A DNA stretch of 13,043 nucleotides from RI-242 sp038246255 (lineage in GTDB: Bacteria > Planctomycetota > UBA1135 > GCA-002686595), in the NCBI GenBank assembly GCA_038246255.1, contig JBBRWC010000113.1:1-13043 (forward strand). The letters run 5' to 3'. A program made the translations under genes and the position numbers. The notes below the pieces were generated by a model. The model was not told the origin of the DNA and did no database searches. It worked only from the letters and a program-made list of their open reading frames with translations. Below are positions 4,707 through 12,997 of the stretch, piece by piece (within the stretch, counting starts at the first letter, position 1; each line of letters opens with the position of its first letter).

Positions 4707-7400
4707 ATGACTCGACGGGCCATGCGCAAGGTTGATCTGCACCTGCATTCCTACGCTTCGAACGTCACCGACTACTACGCGGCCAACTCGCTGGCGATTC
4801 CGGAGTCCTACTCCGACCCCCTGGACCTGTACGCCCGTCTGAAGCGCGAGGGCATGGCGCTCGTGACGATCACCGACCACAACTCCATCGACGGAGTGAA
4901 GGTGCTCTTCGACGCCGGTTACACGGACGTGTTCGCGAGCGCGGAGTTCACCACGACCTTCCCCGAGGATGGATGCAACATCCACATCACCGCGGCCAAT
5001 ATCAGCGAGGCGCAGTTCGCCGAGATCGACCGGCTACGGCCGAACGTGTACGAGATGGTCGCGTACCTGGATGACCAGATTGCTGCGGAAGTGTCGACGG
5101 GCCGAGGCAACCCGATCGTGTACTTCATGACGCATCCGCTGATGAGCACCCAAAACCGCCCCTACGGTCGCGAGGGGAGTTTGCGCCTCCCGCACATCGA
5201 GAAGGCGCTCTTGCTGTGCAACGGCTTCGAGGTGCGCAACGGCACCCGGACCCGTGCCCTGAACGAATTCACGGAGCAATGGATCCGCGCGCTCGACCGC
5301 CCAACCCTCGAGCGGTTGGCCAATCGCCACGGGATCGAGCCCAAGGGCCCCCATCCGTGGCGCAAGTGGCTTGTGGCGGGCTCGGACGACCACTCGGGCA
5401 TCAATCCGGGGCGCACCTGGACGGAGTTTCCTTGGGCACATCCGACCGCGCCCACGCCCGGCGATTTGGTGCGCGCCATCCGCGATGGGCAGAGCGAGCC
5501 CGGGGGCGACCACGGCGGTCCGGTGACACTTGCGCATGCGATGCTGAAGCTCCTGTACGACGGCAACAGGTTGAAGCGTGGCGCCGCGCGCCGCAGCGGA
5601 GGCGGTGCCACCGCGGTGAACGGAACTCTGGAGTTGCTTCTGGCTTTGGCGTTTGGTCAAGAAGGATCCTGGCTGCCCCGCGCCGCGCGCCACACACGCA
5701 CGTGGGCCGTCGGGGAGTACTCCAAGTGGCGCAGCCGTCGCGAGGGTGTGCCGGCGTTCGAGACGATGTTGGCTGCCGAAGCTCAACGTCTTCTCGCGGA
5801 CCGCGCGTTCCGCGCGACGCTCGCCGCCGCCCAGAGCACGGACGATCGGGTGTTCGCGGTGATCAGCACGCTGATCAACCGGCTGTTGATGGCCTACGCG
5901 GGCCGGATTGCAAACGGCGGAACGCGGGACGTGCTGGGTTTCGCGAAGCAGGTGATCGCGCTCGCGGCGTCGAATGTGCTCGTGTCGTTGCCCTACCTCT
6001 TGTCGTACTTCCATCAGAGCTCCGACAAGCTGCTCGTCGACGACGTGCGCAAATCCATGGCGCTCCATGGCAGGCACAAGCTCGTCCTCGTCACCGATAC
6101 CTACTTCGAAGTCAACGGCGTCGCGCGCACGATTCGGCGTATGCAGGCGGAGGCGAAGAAGCGGGGCATCGCGTTGGTCGTCGTCACATGCCTTGATGCC
6201 GCGGAGCTTGAAATGCGGCGCAAGGATCCCGAGATCGCCCATTTGATGAACACCGGCGCGCTGCGGATCTTCCCGGCCGTCGTGCACGCCAAAATGCCCG
6301 GTTACGAAGGTCTGAGCCTGCACGTTCCGCCGTTCCTCGAGCTGCTCAAGTTTTTGCAGGAAGAGGGCTTTGATCGCATGCAGATCAGCACGCCGGGCAG
6401 CGTGGGCCTCGCCGGACTGCTTGCGGCCAAGGTGCTCCAGTTGGAGACGTCTTCGACGTACCACACGAGCTTCCCCGAGTACGTGGAGAACTACACCAGG
6501 GACATCAGCCTGGAAGCGCTGACCTGGAAGTACATGATCCTCTTCTACCACTCCGTCGATGAGGTGGTGGTGCCCTCGACGTACATCGCAAAACTGCTGC
6601 ACGCACGCGGTCTGCGCAAGCGCAAGCTCATGGTGCTCGACCGCTGGGTCGATTTGGAACGTTTCCACCCCAGCCACCGCACCGAGGGTTTTTGGGATCG
6701 CTTTGGCCTGGTCGCTGCGGAGGATCTGGTCAAATTCGTTTATGTCGGTCGTTTGAGTCTCGAGAAGAACTTGGATCTTCTGGCCGATGCGTACCTTCGG
6801 TTGCGCGCGGACGAACCGCGCGCGCACCTGATTTTGGTTGGCGATGGACCGCACCGGGAGTCGCTCCGCCAGCGATTGGCAGGTGTGCCCGTCACGTTCA
6901 CGGGAGTGCTGGAAGGTGCCGACCTCGCGCGTGCCATCGCTTCCGCCGACGCGAAGTTGTTCCCGAGCACGACCGACACGTGGGGCAACGCACCCCTCGA
7001 AGCCCAAGCCAGCGGTCTTCCGGTGGTGGTCTCGGATTGCGGCGGACCCCAGGAGCTGATGCAAGACGGACTCACGGGTTTCCGCATCGCCGGACGCGAT
7101 GTGAATGCACTCCACGATGCGATGGTGCGGCTGATGGACGACGCCGTGCGAGCGCGCATGGGTGCCGCGGCACGGACGTTTGTCGAGTCGCGGCGCGTCG
7201 ATCTGCCGTTCTCGGCCATCTTGGATCCTGAGGACTACCGCCTGCGCGTCCGCCGCGCCAAGGGCATCGACGCCGCCGATGAGACCGTGGGCGTCGAGCC
7301 GCCGGAACTCATCGGCGATCACGTCTTCAACGTGGAACCGCCGCCCCGTCGCAAACGCGAACGCCATATTGCCCTGTCCACCCGGGAGAGCCGTCGCTGA
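4707..7400 (+). CDS. PHP-domain phosphoesterase fused to GT4 glycosyltransferase
   Basis: From the ATG at 4707 the product has 897 residues. The PHP domain (about 8-275) starts KVDLHLHSY and shows its metal ligands: His12 and His14, Asp57-His58 in TITDHNS, Glu80, His93, His143 in FMTHP and Asp227/His229 in GSDDHSG; this looks like an active hydrolase. A helical linker (280-455) leads to a GT-B, family GT4 domain: VTDTYFEVNGVARTIRRM (462-479), FVYVGRLSLEKNLDLL (677-692), VGDGPHRESL, and DTWGNAPLEAQASGLPVV with GGPQEL (757-784), the nucleotide-sugar site. PHP-GT4 fusions are known but little characterised; the PHP part may process a phosphorylated sugar or lipid. Upstream ATGs at 4482-4620 would add non-conserved sequence overlapping the IS end, and none has a good ribosome site. 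It overlaps the next gene by TGATG, so both are co-translated. Confidence 0.88.
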   Translation: MTRRAMRKVDLHLHSYASNVTDYYAANSLAIPESYSDPLDLYARLKREGMALVTITDHNSIDGVKVLFDAGYTDVFASAEFTTTFPEDGCNIHITAANISEAQFAEIDRLRPNVYEMVAYLDDQIAAEVSTGRGNPIVYFMTHPLMSTQNRPYGREGSLRLPHIEKALLLCNGFEVRNGTRTRALNEFTEQWIRALDRPTLERLANRHGIEPKGPHPWRKWLVAGSDDHSGINPGRTWTEFPWAHPTAPTPGDLVRAIRDGQSEPGGDHGGPVTLAHAMLKLLYDGNRLKRGAARRSGGGATAVNGTLELLLALAFGQEGSWLPRAARHTRTWAVGEYSKWRSRREGVPAFETMLAAEAQRLLADRAFRATLAAAQSTDDRVFAVISTLINRLLMAYAGRIANGGTRDVLGFAKQVIALAASNVLVSLPYLLSYFHQSSDKLLVDDVRKSMALHGRHKLVLVTDTYFEVNGVARTIRRMQAEAKKRGIALVVVTCLDAAELEMRRKDPEIAHLMNTGALRIFPAVVHAKMPGYEGLSLHVPPFLELLKFLQEEGFDRMQISTPGSVGLAGLLAAKVLQLETSSTYHTSFPEYVENYTRDISLEALTWKYMILFYHSVDEVVVPSTYIAKLLHARGLRKRKLMVLDRWVDLERFHPSHRTEGFWDRFGLVAAEDLVKFVYVGRLSLEKNLDLLADAYLRLRADEPRAHLILVGDGPHRESLRQRLAGVPVTFTGVLEGADLARAIASADAKLFPSTTDTWGNAPLEAQASGLPVVVSDCGGPQELMQDGLTGFRIAGRDVNALHDAMVRLMDDAVRARMGAAARTFVESRRVDLPFSAILDPEDYRLRVRRAKGIDAADETVGVEPPELIGDHVFNVEPPPRRKRERHIALSTRESRR

Positions 7401-9214
7401 TGAACCCCACCTGGATCCTCGTCGGTGGCGCGGTTGGCGCCGTGGTTCTGCGTGCCGGTTGGCGCCGCCTGCAACTGTCGCTGGCCAAGCACCCGTCCCT
7501 GCGTGGGCACGCGCGTATGGCTCTTCGCATCTCCCGTTGGCTGCCGTACTACGAACACTCAGACGAAAACTTCTTCTGCGCCGATGGCGCGCCGGAGGAT
7601 GTTGCGGCGCGACGGCGAACCGCATTCCAGACGCTCTCGGACCACGTTCGCCGCAAGGCACCCCGCAGCCTGGAGCTGTCGACGCAGATCGAGGACATCG
7701 CGGCGGATCTCGATTTCACGAACGCCTACCGTGTGCCGTTTCCCTTTCGCAATCGGGTGCGGGAAGCGCTGCCGGTGAGCGCCGTAGCCGAACAAAGCGA
7801 CGGGCAGAGCATCCAGGACGCCGACGGCAACTGGGCGTTCGATCTGGGAGGCTCGTACGGCGTCAACGTGTTCGGCTATGCGTTCTACAAACGCTGCATC
7901 GAAGAGTCCCAAACCATCGCGGGGTCGCTGGGGCCTGTCCTTGGAAGATACCACCCGGTCGTGCTCGACAACCTGCGGCGGTTGAAAACGCTCAGTGGGC
8001 TGGATCAAGTTTCCTTCCACATGTCGGGGACGGAGGCCGTGATGCAGGCCGTTCGATTGGCCCGTTACCACACGTCCCGACGTTACGTGGTGCGCTTTTG
8101 TGGTGCTTACCACGGCTGGTGGGATGGAGTTCAGGCGGGGCCTGGCAACCCGTTGCCTGCGCGCGACGTCTACACTCTCGCGGATGGGAGCGAGGCCGCG
8201 CTGCGAGTGCTGCGCACCCGGACGGACATCGCGTGTGTGCTCATCAACCCCGTGCAGTCGATGCACCCCAACGCCGCCGCCCCAAGCGATGGAACGCTGC
8301 TGGGTGCGCGCAGCACTTCCGCGGACGACCGGGAAACCTACACACGCTGGCTGCGGCGTGTTCGGGAAGTTTGCACCGAGCGCGGCATCGCGTTCATCCT
8401 CGATGACGTCTTCCTCGGATTCCGTTTTGCGCCTGGAGGATCCCAGGAGTACTACGGCCTCCGCGCCGACATGGTGACCTACGGCAAGACGCTCGGCGGA
8501 GGTTTGCCTGTGGGTGTGGTCTGCGGCGCACGACGGTGGATGGCGCGTTACCGCGAGACGCGTCCGGCGGATGTGTGTTTTGCGCGCGGGACGTTCAACT
8601 CCCATCCGTACGTGATGGCGGCGATGAACGTGTTCCTGCGGCACCTGGATCGTCCCGAGGTGCAACAGGCCTACGCCACCGCCGCAACGACGTGGAAGGA
8701 GCGCGCAGATAGTCTCAATCAATCATTGGCCGCGCGCGGTGTTCCCGTGCGTATTGCAGCCTGGGGAACCATCTGGCTCGTGCACTACGAACAACCGGGA
8801 CGCTACCACTGGATGTTCCAGTACTACCTGCGCCAGCGCGGAATCGCACTCAACTGGATCGGCACAGGCCGCATCCTCTTTCCGCTGGAAGTGCCCGAAG
8901 CGGAGTTTGCGGCGATCATGGAGCGTTTTGTCGGTGCAGCCGACGATATGGTGGCCGGCGGTTGGTGGTGGGGAGCAGGTCAGATTTCGGCGGCCAAGCT
9001 TCGACGCTTGCAGGTTCGCGAGCTGATCGGAGCGTGGCGCCGACGAAAACAACCGATCGCCGCCCGCGAGCGTGTTGAACGCCCGCATCTGCCCGCGTCC
9101 GCGGCGTCGCGCGGTCCCGAAACGCTTTCCGCGCAGTCCAATGCGGAGGTCGCGATTCCCACGCTGGATGGCGCCGGGCGGGAAGCGCGCCGGGACGCGC
9201 TCGTGCGCCGCTAG
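7400..9214 (+). CDS. Class III aminotransferase, glutamate-1-semialdehyde aminomutase-like, extended
   Basis: The 604-residue protein has the class III PLP core: FHMSGTEAVMQAVRLAR (206-222), FCGAYHGWWDG (233-243), FILDDVFLGFRF (332-343) with Asp335 for the pyridine nitrogen, and VTYGKTLGGGLPVG (359-372) with Lys363 as Schiff-base lysine, then GTFNSHP. It is closest by motif to hemL-type aminomutases, but those have about 430 residues. Here there are ~120 extra N-terminal residues beginning with a short hydrophobic stretch (ILVGGAVGAVVLRAG, 6-20) that may anchor it to the membrane, and ~80 low-complexity C-terminal residues. Its ATG overlaps the stop of the PHP-GT gene, implying joint function; a role in putting an amino group on a sugar or lipid precursor is inference. 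A heme-pathway role is unlikely given the extensions and context. The stop lies inside the left arm of a foldback repeat. Confidence 0.87.
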   Translation: MNPTWILVGGAVGAVVLRAGWRRLQLSLAKHPSLRGHARMALRISRWLPYYEHSDENFFCADGAPEDVAARRRTAFQTLSDHVRRKAPRSLELSTQIEDIAADLDFTNAYRVPFPFRNRVREALPVSAVAEQSDGQSIQDADGNWAFDLGGSYGVNVFGYAFYKRCIEESQTIAGSLGPVLGRYHPVVLDNLRRLKTLSGLDQVSFHMSGTEAVMQAVRLARYHTSRRYVVRFCGAYHGWWDGVQAGPGNPLPARDVYTLADGSEAALRVLRTRTDIACVLINPVQSMHPNAAAPSDGTLLGARSTSADDRETYTRWLRRVREVCTERGIAFILDDVFLGFRFAPGGSQEYYGLRADMVTYGKTLGGGLPVGVVCGARRWMARYRETRPADVCFARGTFNSHPYVMAAMNVFLRHLDRPEVQQAYATAATTWKERADSLNQSLAARGVPVRIAAWGTIWLVHYEQPGRYHWMFQYYLRQRGIALNWIGTGRILFPLEVPEAEFAAIMERFVGAADDMVAGGWWWGAGQISAAKLRRLQVRELIGAWRRRKQPIAARERVERPHLPASAASRGPETLSAQSNAEVAIPTLDGAGREARRDALVRR

Positions 9215-9379
9215 TGCCCTGGACCAGAAGTTCGCATCCATTCTCCGGGCCCTTTGCGCCCCCCGCGGCGTTGCGCCTCCTCCGAGTATCGCAGCGGATA
9301 CGCGTCGTCGGCGCGCCTTGCGCGGAACGCAAATGGCTCCGGATACTGCACGCGAACTTCTGGTCCAGGGCGCTAGCGG
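9208..9379. repeat. 172-bp foldback element (MITE-like) between convergent genes
   Basis: The arms 9208-9235 and 9352-9379 are inverted copies matching at 27 of 28 positions, including a perfect 20-nt core GCCCTGGACCAGAAGTTCGC. With one small gap, weaker similarity continues inward (TCCGG..CC-TTTGCG on both sides) to about 60 nt per arm, so nearly the whole unit folds back on itself. The left arm contains the stop codon of the aminotransferase; the right arm ends 13 nt before the stop of the convergent membrane-protein gene. It could be a non-autonomous transposon end pair or a bidirectional terminator. No target-site duplication and no coding frame of its own are evident. Confidence 0.75.
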
Positions 9380-9392
9380 AACACCGGCGCCG

Positions 9393-10052
9393 TCACGCTG
9401 CCGGATCCAGCGATGTCTGGGTCACATGCACGTCCGCCATCGGATCGAGCAGCTCACCCTGCAATAGACGGAAAGGCGAGCGCCAGTACAGGACCACGTC
9501 GTGGAACGGGTCGGTGGCGATCTTCGTCGCCCAAACAAGACCGGTTTGAGGCGAGCGGGTCACGGCCAACCACCCCGCGCGCATCGCGATCGCTGCAACG
9601 CCGATGACGAGCCACGAGATCGCCACGTTGTGCAGGAATCCCCAGGTGTCCTGCGGCTGGGCGAACAGCCCAAGAAACTCGGGCCACAGCCACAACACGA
9701 ACGGCGCCGCCGCCCACGCGCTCAAGAGAATCACCTTGCGCGACAAATTATAGCCAACCTTGATGGCCTCCTTGTGCTCATGGGTGGCTTGGTTGACGGT
9801 GTCGAATCCCTTGGGCTCGAAGAAGAAGTGTCCGGCCTGGCGCGTGGTCATCGAAACCACCCAACCGAGGAACACGGCGATCACCGGATCCACGAACAGC
9901 GCAACGTACGCCAGGAGGAACGACACCGCGCTGATCAGGTGCAGCGATTGGTTGACGCGGCTGTGGTGGTAGAAGCGGTGGTCGTCCCAGCGCTGCAGGT
10001 GAAGCTCTTCTGCGAAGGACAGATTTCCGCTGGATTTTATCGGAGGACGCAT
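9393..10052 (-). CDS. Small multi-pass membrane protein, DUF962/Mpo1-like
   Basis: The 219-residue protein has a soluble N-terminus, then hydrophobic segments at about 38-66, 106-130 and 141-160. Conserved-looking polar residues include H29-H30...N34...H38 (YHHSRVNQSLHLIS), GHFFFEPKGFD (74-84) and HEHKE (91-95). The spaced histidines next to membrane helices resemble DUF962/Mpo1 proteins, Fe2+-dependent dioxygenases of 2-hydroxy fatty acids, but the match is from memory and partial. A C-terminal TDPFHDVVLYWRSPF motif is unfamiliar. Its ATG lies 16 nt inside the end of psd, with no clear Shine-Dalgarno, suggesting translational coupling. Pairing with psd points to membrane-lipid metabolism. 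Confidence 0.6.
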   Translation of the reverse strand: MRPPIKSSGNLSFAEELHLQRWDDHRFYHHSRVNQSLHLISAVSFLLAYVALFVDPVIAVFLGWVVSMTTRQAGHFFFEPKGFDTVNQATHEHKEAIKVGYNLSRKVILLSAWAAAPFVLWLWPEFLGLFAQPQDTWGFLHNVAISWLVIGVAAIAMRAGWLAVTRSPQTGLVWATKIATDPFHDVVLYWRSPFRLLQGELLDPMADVHVTQTSLDPAA

Positions 10053-11236
10053 GTCAGGGGAGTCGGGGGGGGGTGCAGTTGCAGCAGCGGCTCGCCGACG
10101 CGGATGCGCCGGTCGGTTTGAATGCCGGGTGCAAATCGGTAGGGGCCTGTCGCAAACACCAGCAGGGTCGACCCGTGCTGGAAATAACCCAGCTCAGCGC
10201 CCTTTTGGAATGTCGTGGAGCTGCGGATCCGGTTCGGCCCGCGGTAAGCGAGGTCGAGGTCGTGGGCCAGGCAATGCAAACGGATGCTGGCGACCAGCAC
10301 GGCCGCGACCGGCACGAGCGTCAGCGCTCCGCCACCCGGCGGCGAAGTGATGTCGAGAACGGCGCGCTCGTTCTTGCAGAACAGTCCGCGGATTCTCTTC
10401 AAGGCAATTGGGTTGACGTTGAACGTGTCGCCGCGGATGTAGACCACCTCGTCGAGCCCTCCGTCGCACGGGGCGTGGAAGCGGTGGTACATCGTGGAGG
10501 TCAAACGCAGGGTCGCGTACAAGCCCCCCTCGTGCCGCCGAACCAGTTCTTTGCTCCCCAACAGATCGCGGAGCGCATATGGCATGCCCTTCGCTTGCAG
10601 CACGGCGCCGCGCTCGACCACGCCGCAGGCGCCGACGATCGCGTCACAGGGGCTGGATAGCACCGCGGGGTCGGTGTCGATGGGGCGGGAGCCGGGCTTC
10701 AGCTCGCGGATGAACACGTCCCGCAGCGAGCGATACTCCGTCGGCACGGCTTCCCGCAGGTCGAGGTCTGGCGCGAAGGCGTTCCAGAGCGCAAGAGCGG
10801 CGCGCAGGAAAAGGGGGCTTTCAATGCGGCTGATGCGCCCCATGAGCCGTGTGGCGAGCACACGCGGAATCCGATTGGTGCACAGGAAATTGAGCGTTTC
10901 CCACTGCGCGAGCGAATGCAACGCACCTCGCTTGTCGTTGCCCTTTCCCGAAAGAGAAGCGGCACGGCCAATCGGATCGACTTCGCGCGGGATGCTCTGA
11001 GGCTCCACGCTGGGGACGTTACGGAGCGACTGCAGGGATCCGGTAAGCGCGGGATCAAGATCGGTTGCGGGGCACACTTTGTCCCAGAACTTGTCCGAAG
11101 TGATCCTCGGTGTTTGAGCAGACGGGGCCAGGTCGCCGTCTGGTCTCACGGCCGGTGATTCCACCGGGCGCGCCACGCAGGATGCTTGCGACGGGAGAAT
11201 CCACCCTCGACGAATCCGGTTTGCGCGACCGTGCAA
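10037..11236 (-). CDS. psd: Phosphatidylserine decarboxylase proenzyme
   Basis: This enzyme converts phosphatidylserine to phosphatidylethanolamine at the membrane after self-cleavage makes a pyruvoyl group. Seen motifs (numbered from 11236): SLRDVFIRELKPGSRPID (170-187), Asp198 in SSPCDAIVG, His254 in YHRFHAPCDG, VNPIALKRIRGLFCKNER (274-291) and GAELGYFQHGSTLLVF (347-361), where Ser356 of GST is the cleavage and pyruvoyl residue. The Asp-His-Ser triad is complete. The longest frame has 399 residues, but conservation begins near 105 and only 30 nt separate this start from the divergent gene, so the real start is probably further in. A TTG at 10921, after GAGG, gives 294 residues, the usual length. 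The 3' end overlaps the membrane-protein gene by 16 nt. Confidence 0.92.
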   Translation of the reverse strand: MHGRANRIRRGWILPSQASCVARPVESPAVRPDGDLAPSAQTPRITSDKFWDKVCPATDLDPALTGSLQSLRNVPSVEPQSIPREVDPIGRAASLSGKGNDKRGALHSLAQWETLNFLCTNRIPRVLATRLMGRISRIESPLFLRAALALWNAFAPDLDLREAVPTEYRSLRDVFIRELKPGSRPIDTDPAVLSSPCDAIVGACGVVERGAVLQAKGMPYALRDLLGSKELVRRHEGGLYATLRLTSTMYHRFHAPCDGGLDEVVYIRGDTFNVNPIALKRIRGLFCKNERAVLDITSPPGGGALTLVPVAAVLVASIRLHCLAHDLDLAYRGPNRIRSSTTFQKGAELGYFQHGSTLLVFATGPYRFAPGIQTDRRIRVGEPLLQLHPPPTPLTCVLR

Positions 11237-11266
11237 ACCCTCTTCGGACCCCTCGTGCGATCGAAA

Positions 11267-12535
11267 ATGCTCACCCTCAGTCTCGCCCTTGCTCTGTTGC
11301 CGGCCTTTGCTCAGAACCGCGACCGCGCCGCGGAGCGGATCCGGGAGGCTCTCGTCCCCGAGGCGGCGGCTGACCTTGAAGCCGCCACTCGGACCATCCT
11401 CGACGAGCTGCAGGGCAGCCGAATGGCGTCCCGCCTGGAGCGGCGCATTGCGGACGGCGGCGGTTTGAGGTCCTCTCTTGAAGCCACCCTCGATGAGTTG
11501 ACCTTTGAGCCGATCCTCGAAGGCGCCATGCCCATCGGTTGGCCCCAGCCAACCCGACTGGAGGAGATCGAGATCAAGCGCTACCCGACCACACGGTTGG
11601 CGCGGGCCAACATGGGCTCAAACACTTTTGGGCCGTTCATGAGCTTGTTCCGTCACATCTCAGCGCGCGACATCGCGATGACGGTTCCGGTTGAAATGGA
11701 ACTGGAGGGCGAACAAGCGCGGGAGGTGACCATGGGGTTCCTGTACCAGGGCTTGAACGTCGGCACGATCGAATCGGACGGCGCGGTTCGGGTGCTCGAC
11801 GTCGCCCCGTCGACGTTTGTCAGCCTCGGTCAACGCGGCCGTACCACGAATGCGCGCACTCAGGCCGCCCTTGCCGAACTGCGCGCGTACGTCGCCGCGC
11901 GTGACCACCTCGTCCCCGCCCCAGGTGAACGCGTGCTCGAGTACAACGGGCCCTCCGTGGGTGGCAACCGTCGCTACTTCGAGGTTCAACTCGCCGTGAT
12001 CGACCTCACCGTCGTCGATTTTTCGTCTGTTTCACCGGCGGCTGGCTGGATCACGATCGACGATCGTGTGATGGGTGGCGTTTCCCAAAGCCGCATGATC
12101 GCGACGCCCAATGGAACGGCCCGTTTCGAAGGCACGATGAGTCTCGCGAGCAACGGCGGCTTTGCCTCCGCACGCAGCGCTGTTGGAACCTGGATCCCCG
12201 CGGGAACCCAAGCATTGCGCCTGCGGGTGCGCGGTGACGGCAAAACGTACCAGTTGCGCCTGCGCACGGACGACGAGTTCGACGCACCGAGCTACGGTGC
12301 ATCTTTCTTCGCGCCCAAGGGCGATTGGAGCGAAGTCGCGCTGCCGCTGCGCGACTTCCGCCCGACCTTTCGTGGTCGCGAGGTCCGCGCCGAGCCCTTG
12401 GCGCCCGAAAACGTGCGCACCCTCGGCTTGATGATCGGCGACGGGCAGGAGGGCGATTTTGCGCTCGAGATCCACTGGATCCGCAGCGCGAGCCTGCCCA
12501 CCCCCGCGGTTCCGGCCACGGCGTCTGACGCGTGA
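11267..12535 (+). CDS. Secreted SOUL heme-binding domain / CIA30 domain fusion protein
   Basis: The product from the ATG at 11267 has 422 residues. MLTLSLALALLPAFA-QN is a short signal peptide, which is why this start is preferred over the ATG at 11186 that lies inside the psd 5' region. After an α-helical stretch (20-80) comes a SOUL/HBP domain (about 95-245): EEIEIKRYPTTRLARANM, FMSLFRHISARDIAMTVPVEME, MGFLYQG and NRRYFEVQL. The rest (248-408) is a CIA30/galactose-binding-like β-sandwich: DRVMGGVSQSRM, GFASARSAVG, YQLRLRTDDEFDAPSYGASF and LGLMIGDGQEGDFALEI. SOUL proteins bind heme or tetrapyrroles; CIA30 domains occur in complex-I assembly factors and in secreted bacterial proteins of unknown ligand. 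Here it is likely periplasmic. Transcribed divergently from psd. Confidence 0.88.
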   Translation: MLTLSLALALLPAFAQNRDRAAERIREALVPEAAADLEAATRTILDELQGSRMASRLERRIADGGGLRSSLEATLDELTFEPILEGAMPIGWPQPTRLEEIEIKRYPTTRLARANMGSNTFGPFMSLFRHISARDIAMTVPVEMELEGEQAREVTMGFLYQGLNVGTIESDGAVRVLDVAPSTFVSLGQRGRTTNARTQAALAELRAYVAARDHLVPAPGERVLEYNGPSVGGNRRYFEVQLAVIDLTVVDFSSVSPAAGWITIDDRVMGGVSQSRMIATPNGTARFEGTMSLASNGGFASARSAVGTWIPAGTQALRLRVRGDGKTYQLRLRTDDEFDAPSYGASFFAPKGDWSEVALPLRDFRPTFRGREVRAEPLAPENVRTLGLMIGDGQEGDFALEIHWIRSASLPTPAVPATASDA

Positions 12536-12702
12536 CTGCGCGCTGCGTTCGCGGTGCAAACCGTCGCACGCGAAGTTCGGCGAAAGCTCGGGACCATTGT
12601 GCCGTTCTGCTCGAGTCCCACGGAAGCAGCGTGCACTGCGCGAGCGTGTGAACTTGCCATCAAGGGGTGTCGCCGGGCCGGGGGCGAGTCCATGCTGGTG
12701 CG

Positions 12703-12924
12703 ATGGTCCCCTTTGTCATTGCACACCTCGCCCTAATTGCACTTCAGACTCCGCCCACGGTTGAGCTGAGCGGCCACGCGTTGCTTCCCGCCGACACCTT
12801 CGCCGCGGGTCCCGCTTCGGGGGCGCGGGTGCCGCCGACACGCGGCACCACGCCGCCGTTTGCTTCTCAACCGGTGCAAGGATTTTCGGCGCTTGCAGCG
12901 CTGAGGATGTCCGTGGTCTTGTGA
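12703..12924 (+). pseudogene. Esterase-like phytase family protein, N-terminal remnant
   Basis: From the ATG at 12703 the 73-residue frame starts with a hydrophobic leader (MVPFVIAHLALIALQ) and then reads ELSGHALLPADTFAAGPASG...TPPFASQPVQGFSAL. The pattern LPADTF..GP.SG.......PPF..QPVQGFSA is the N-terminal signature of secreted 'esterase-like activity of phytase' proteins, normally 350-450 residues long. After GFSAL the homology ends and the frame stops within ten codons, so about 85% of the gene is gone. Most likely a deletion remnant; no continuation is visible in other frames before the edge. Confidence 0.58.
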
Positions 12925-12997
12925 GTTTTGAAGGGGGGGCACCCGCCTGGTAGGAAGGAGTTGTCTAACGACCCTTTCCCCTGGAGATGACCCCCCA

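Noticed and set aside
5034..7661. An 875-codon open frame on the minus strand
   Set aside because: It is antisense to the PHP-GT gene, whose motifs are clear; its product is His/Arg/Gln-rich without any domain. Long antisense frames are expected at this GC content.
7162..8406. A 414-codon plus-strand frame
   Set aside because: It straddles two real genes in another frame and is Arg/Pro/Ala-rich, a composition shadow.
12590..12710. GGGACCAT and ATGGTCCC as terminal inverted repeats of a small element
   Set aside because: Only 8 bp match perfectly and the surroundings differ; too short to separate from chance.
12554..12736. A 60-codon plus frame after the SOUL-CIA30 gene
   Set aside because: No recognisable motif, no ribosome site, overlaps the phytase-like remnant in another frame. 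I see no supported gene in 12536-12702.
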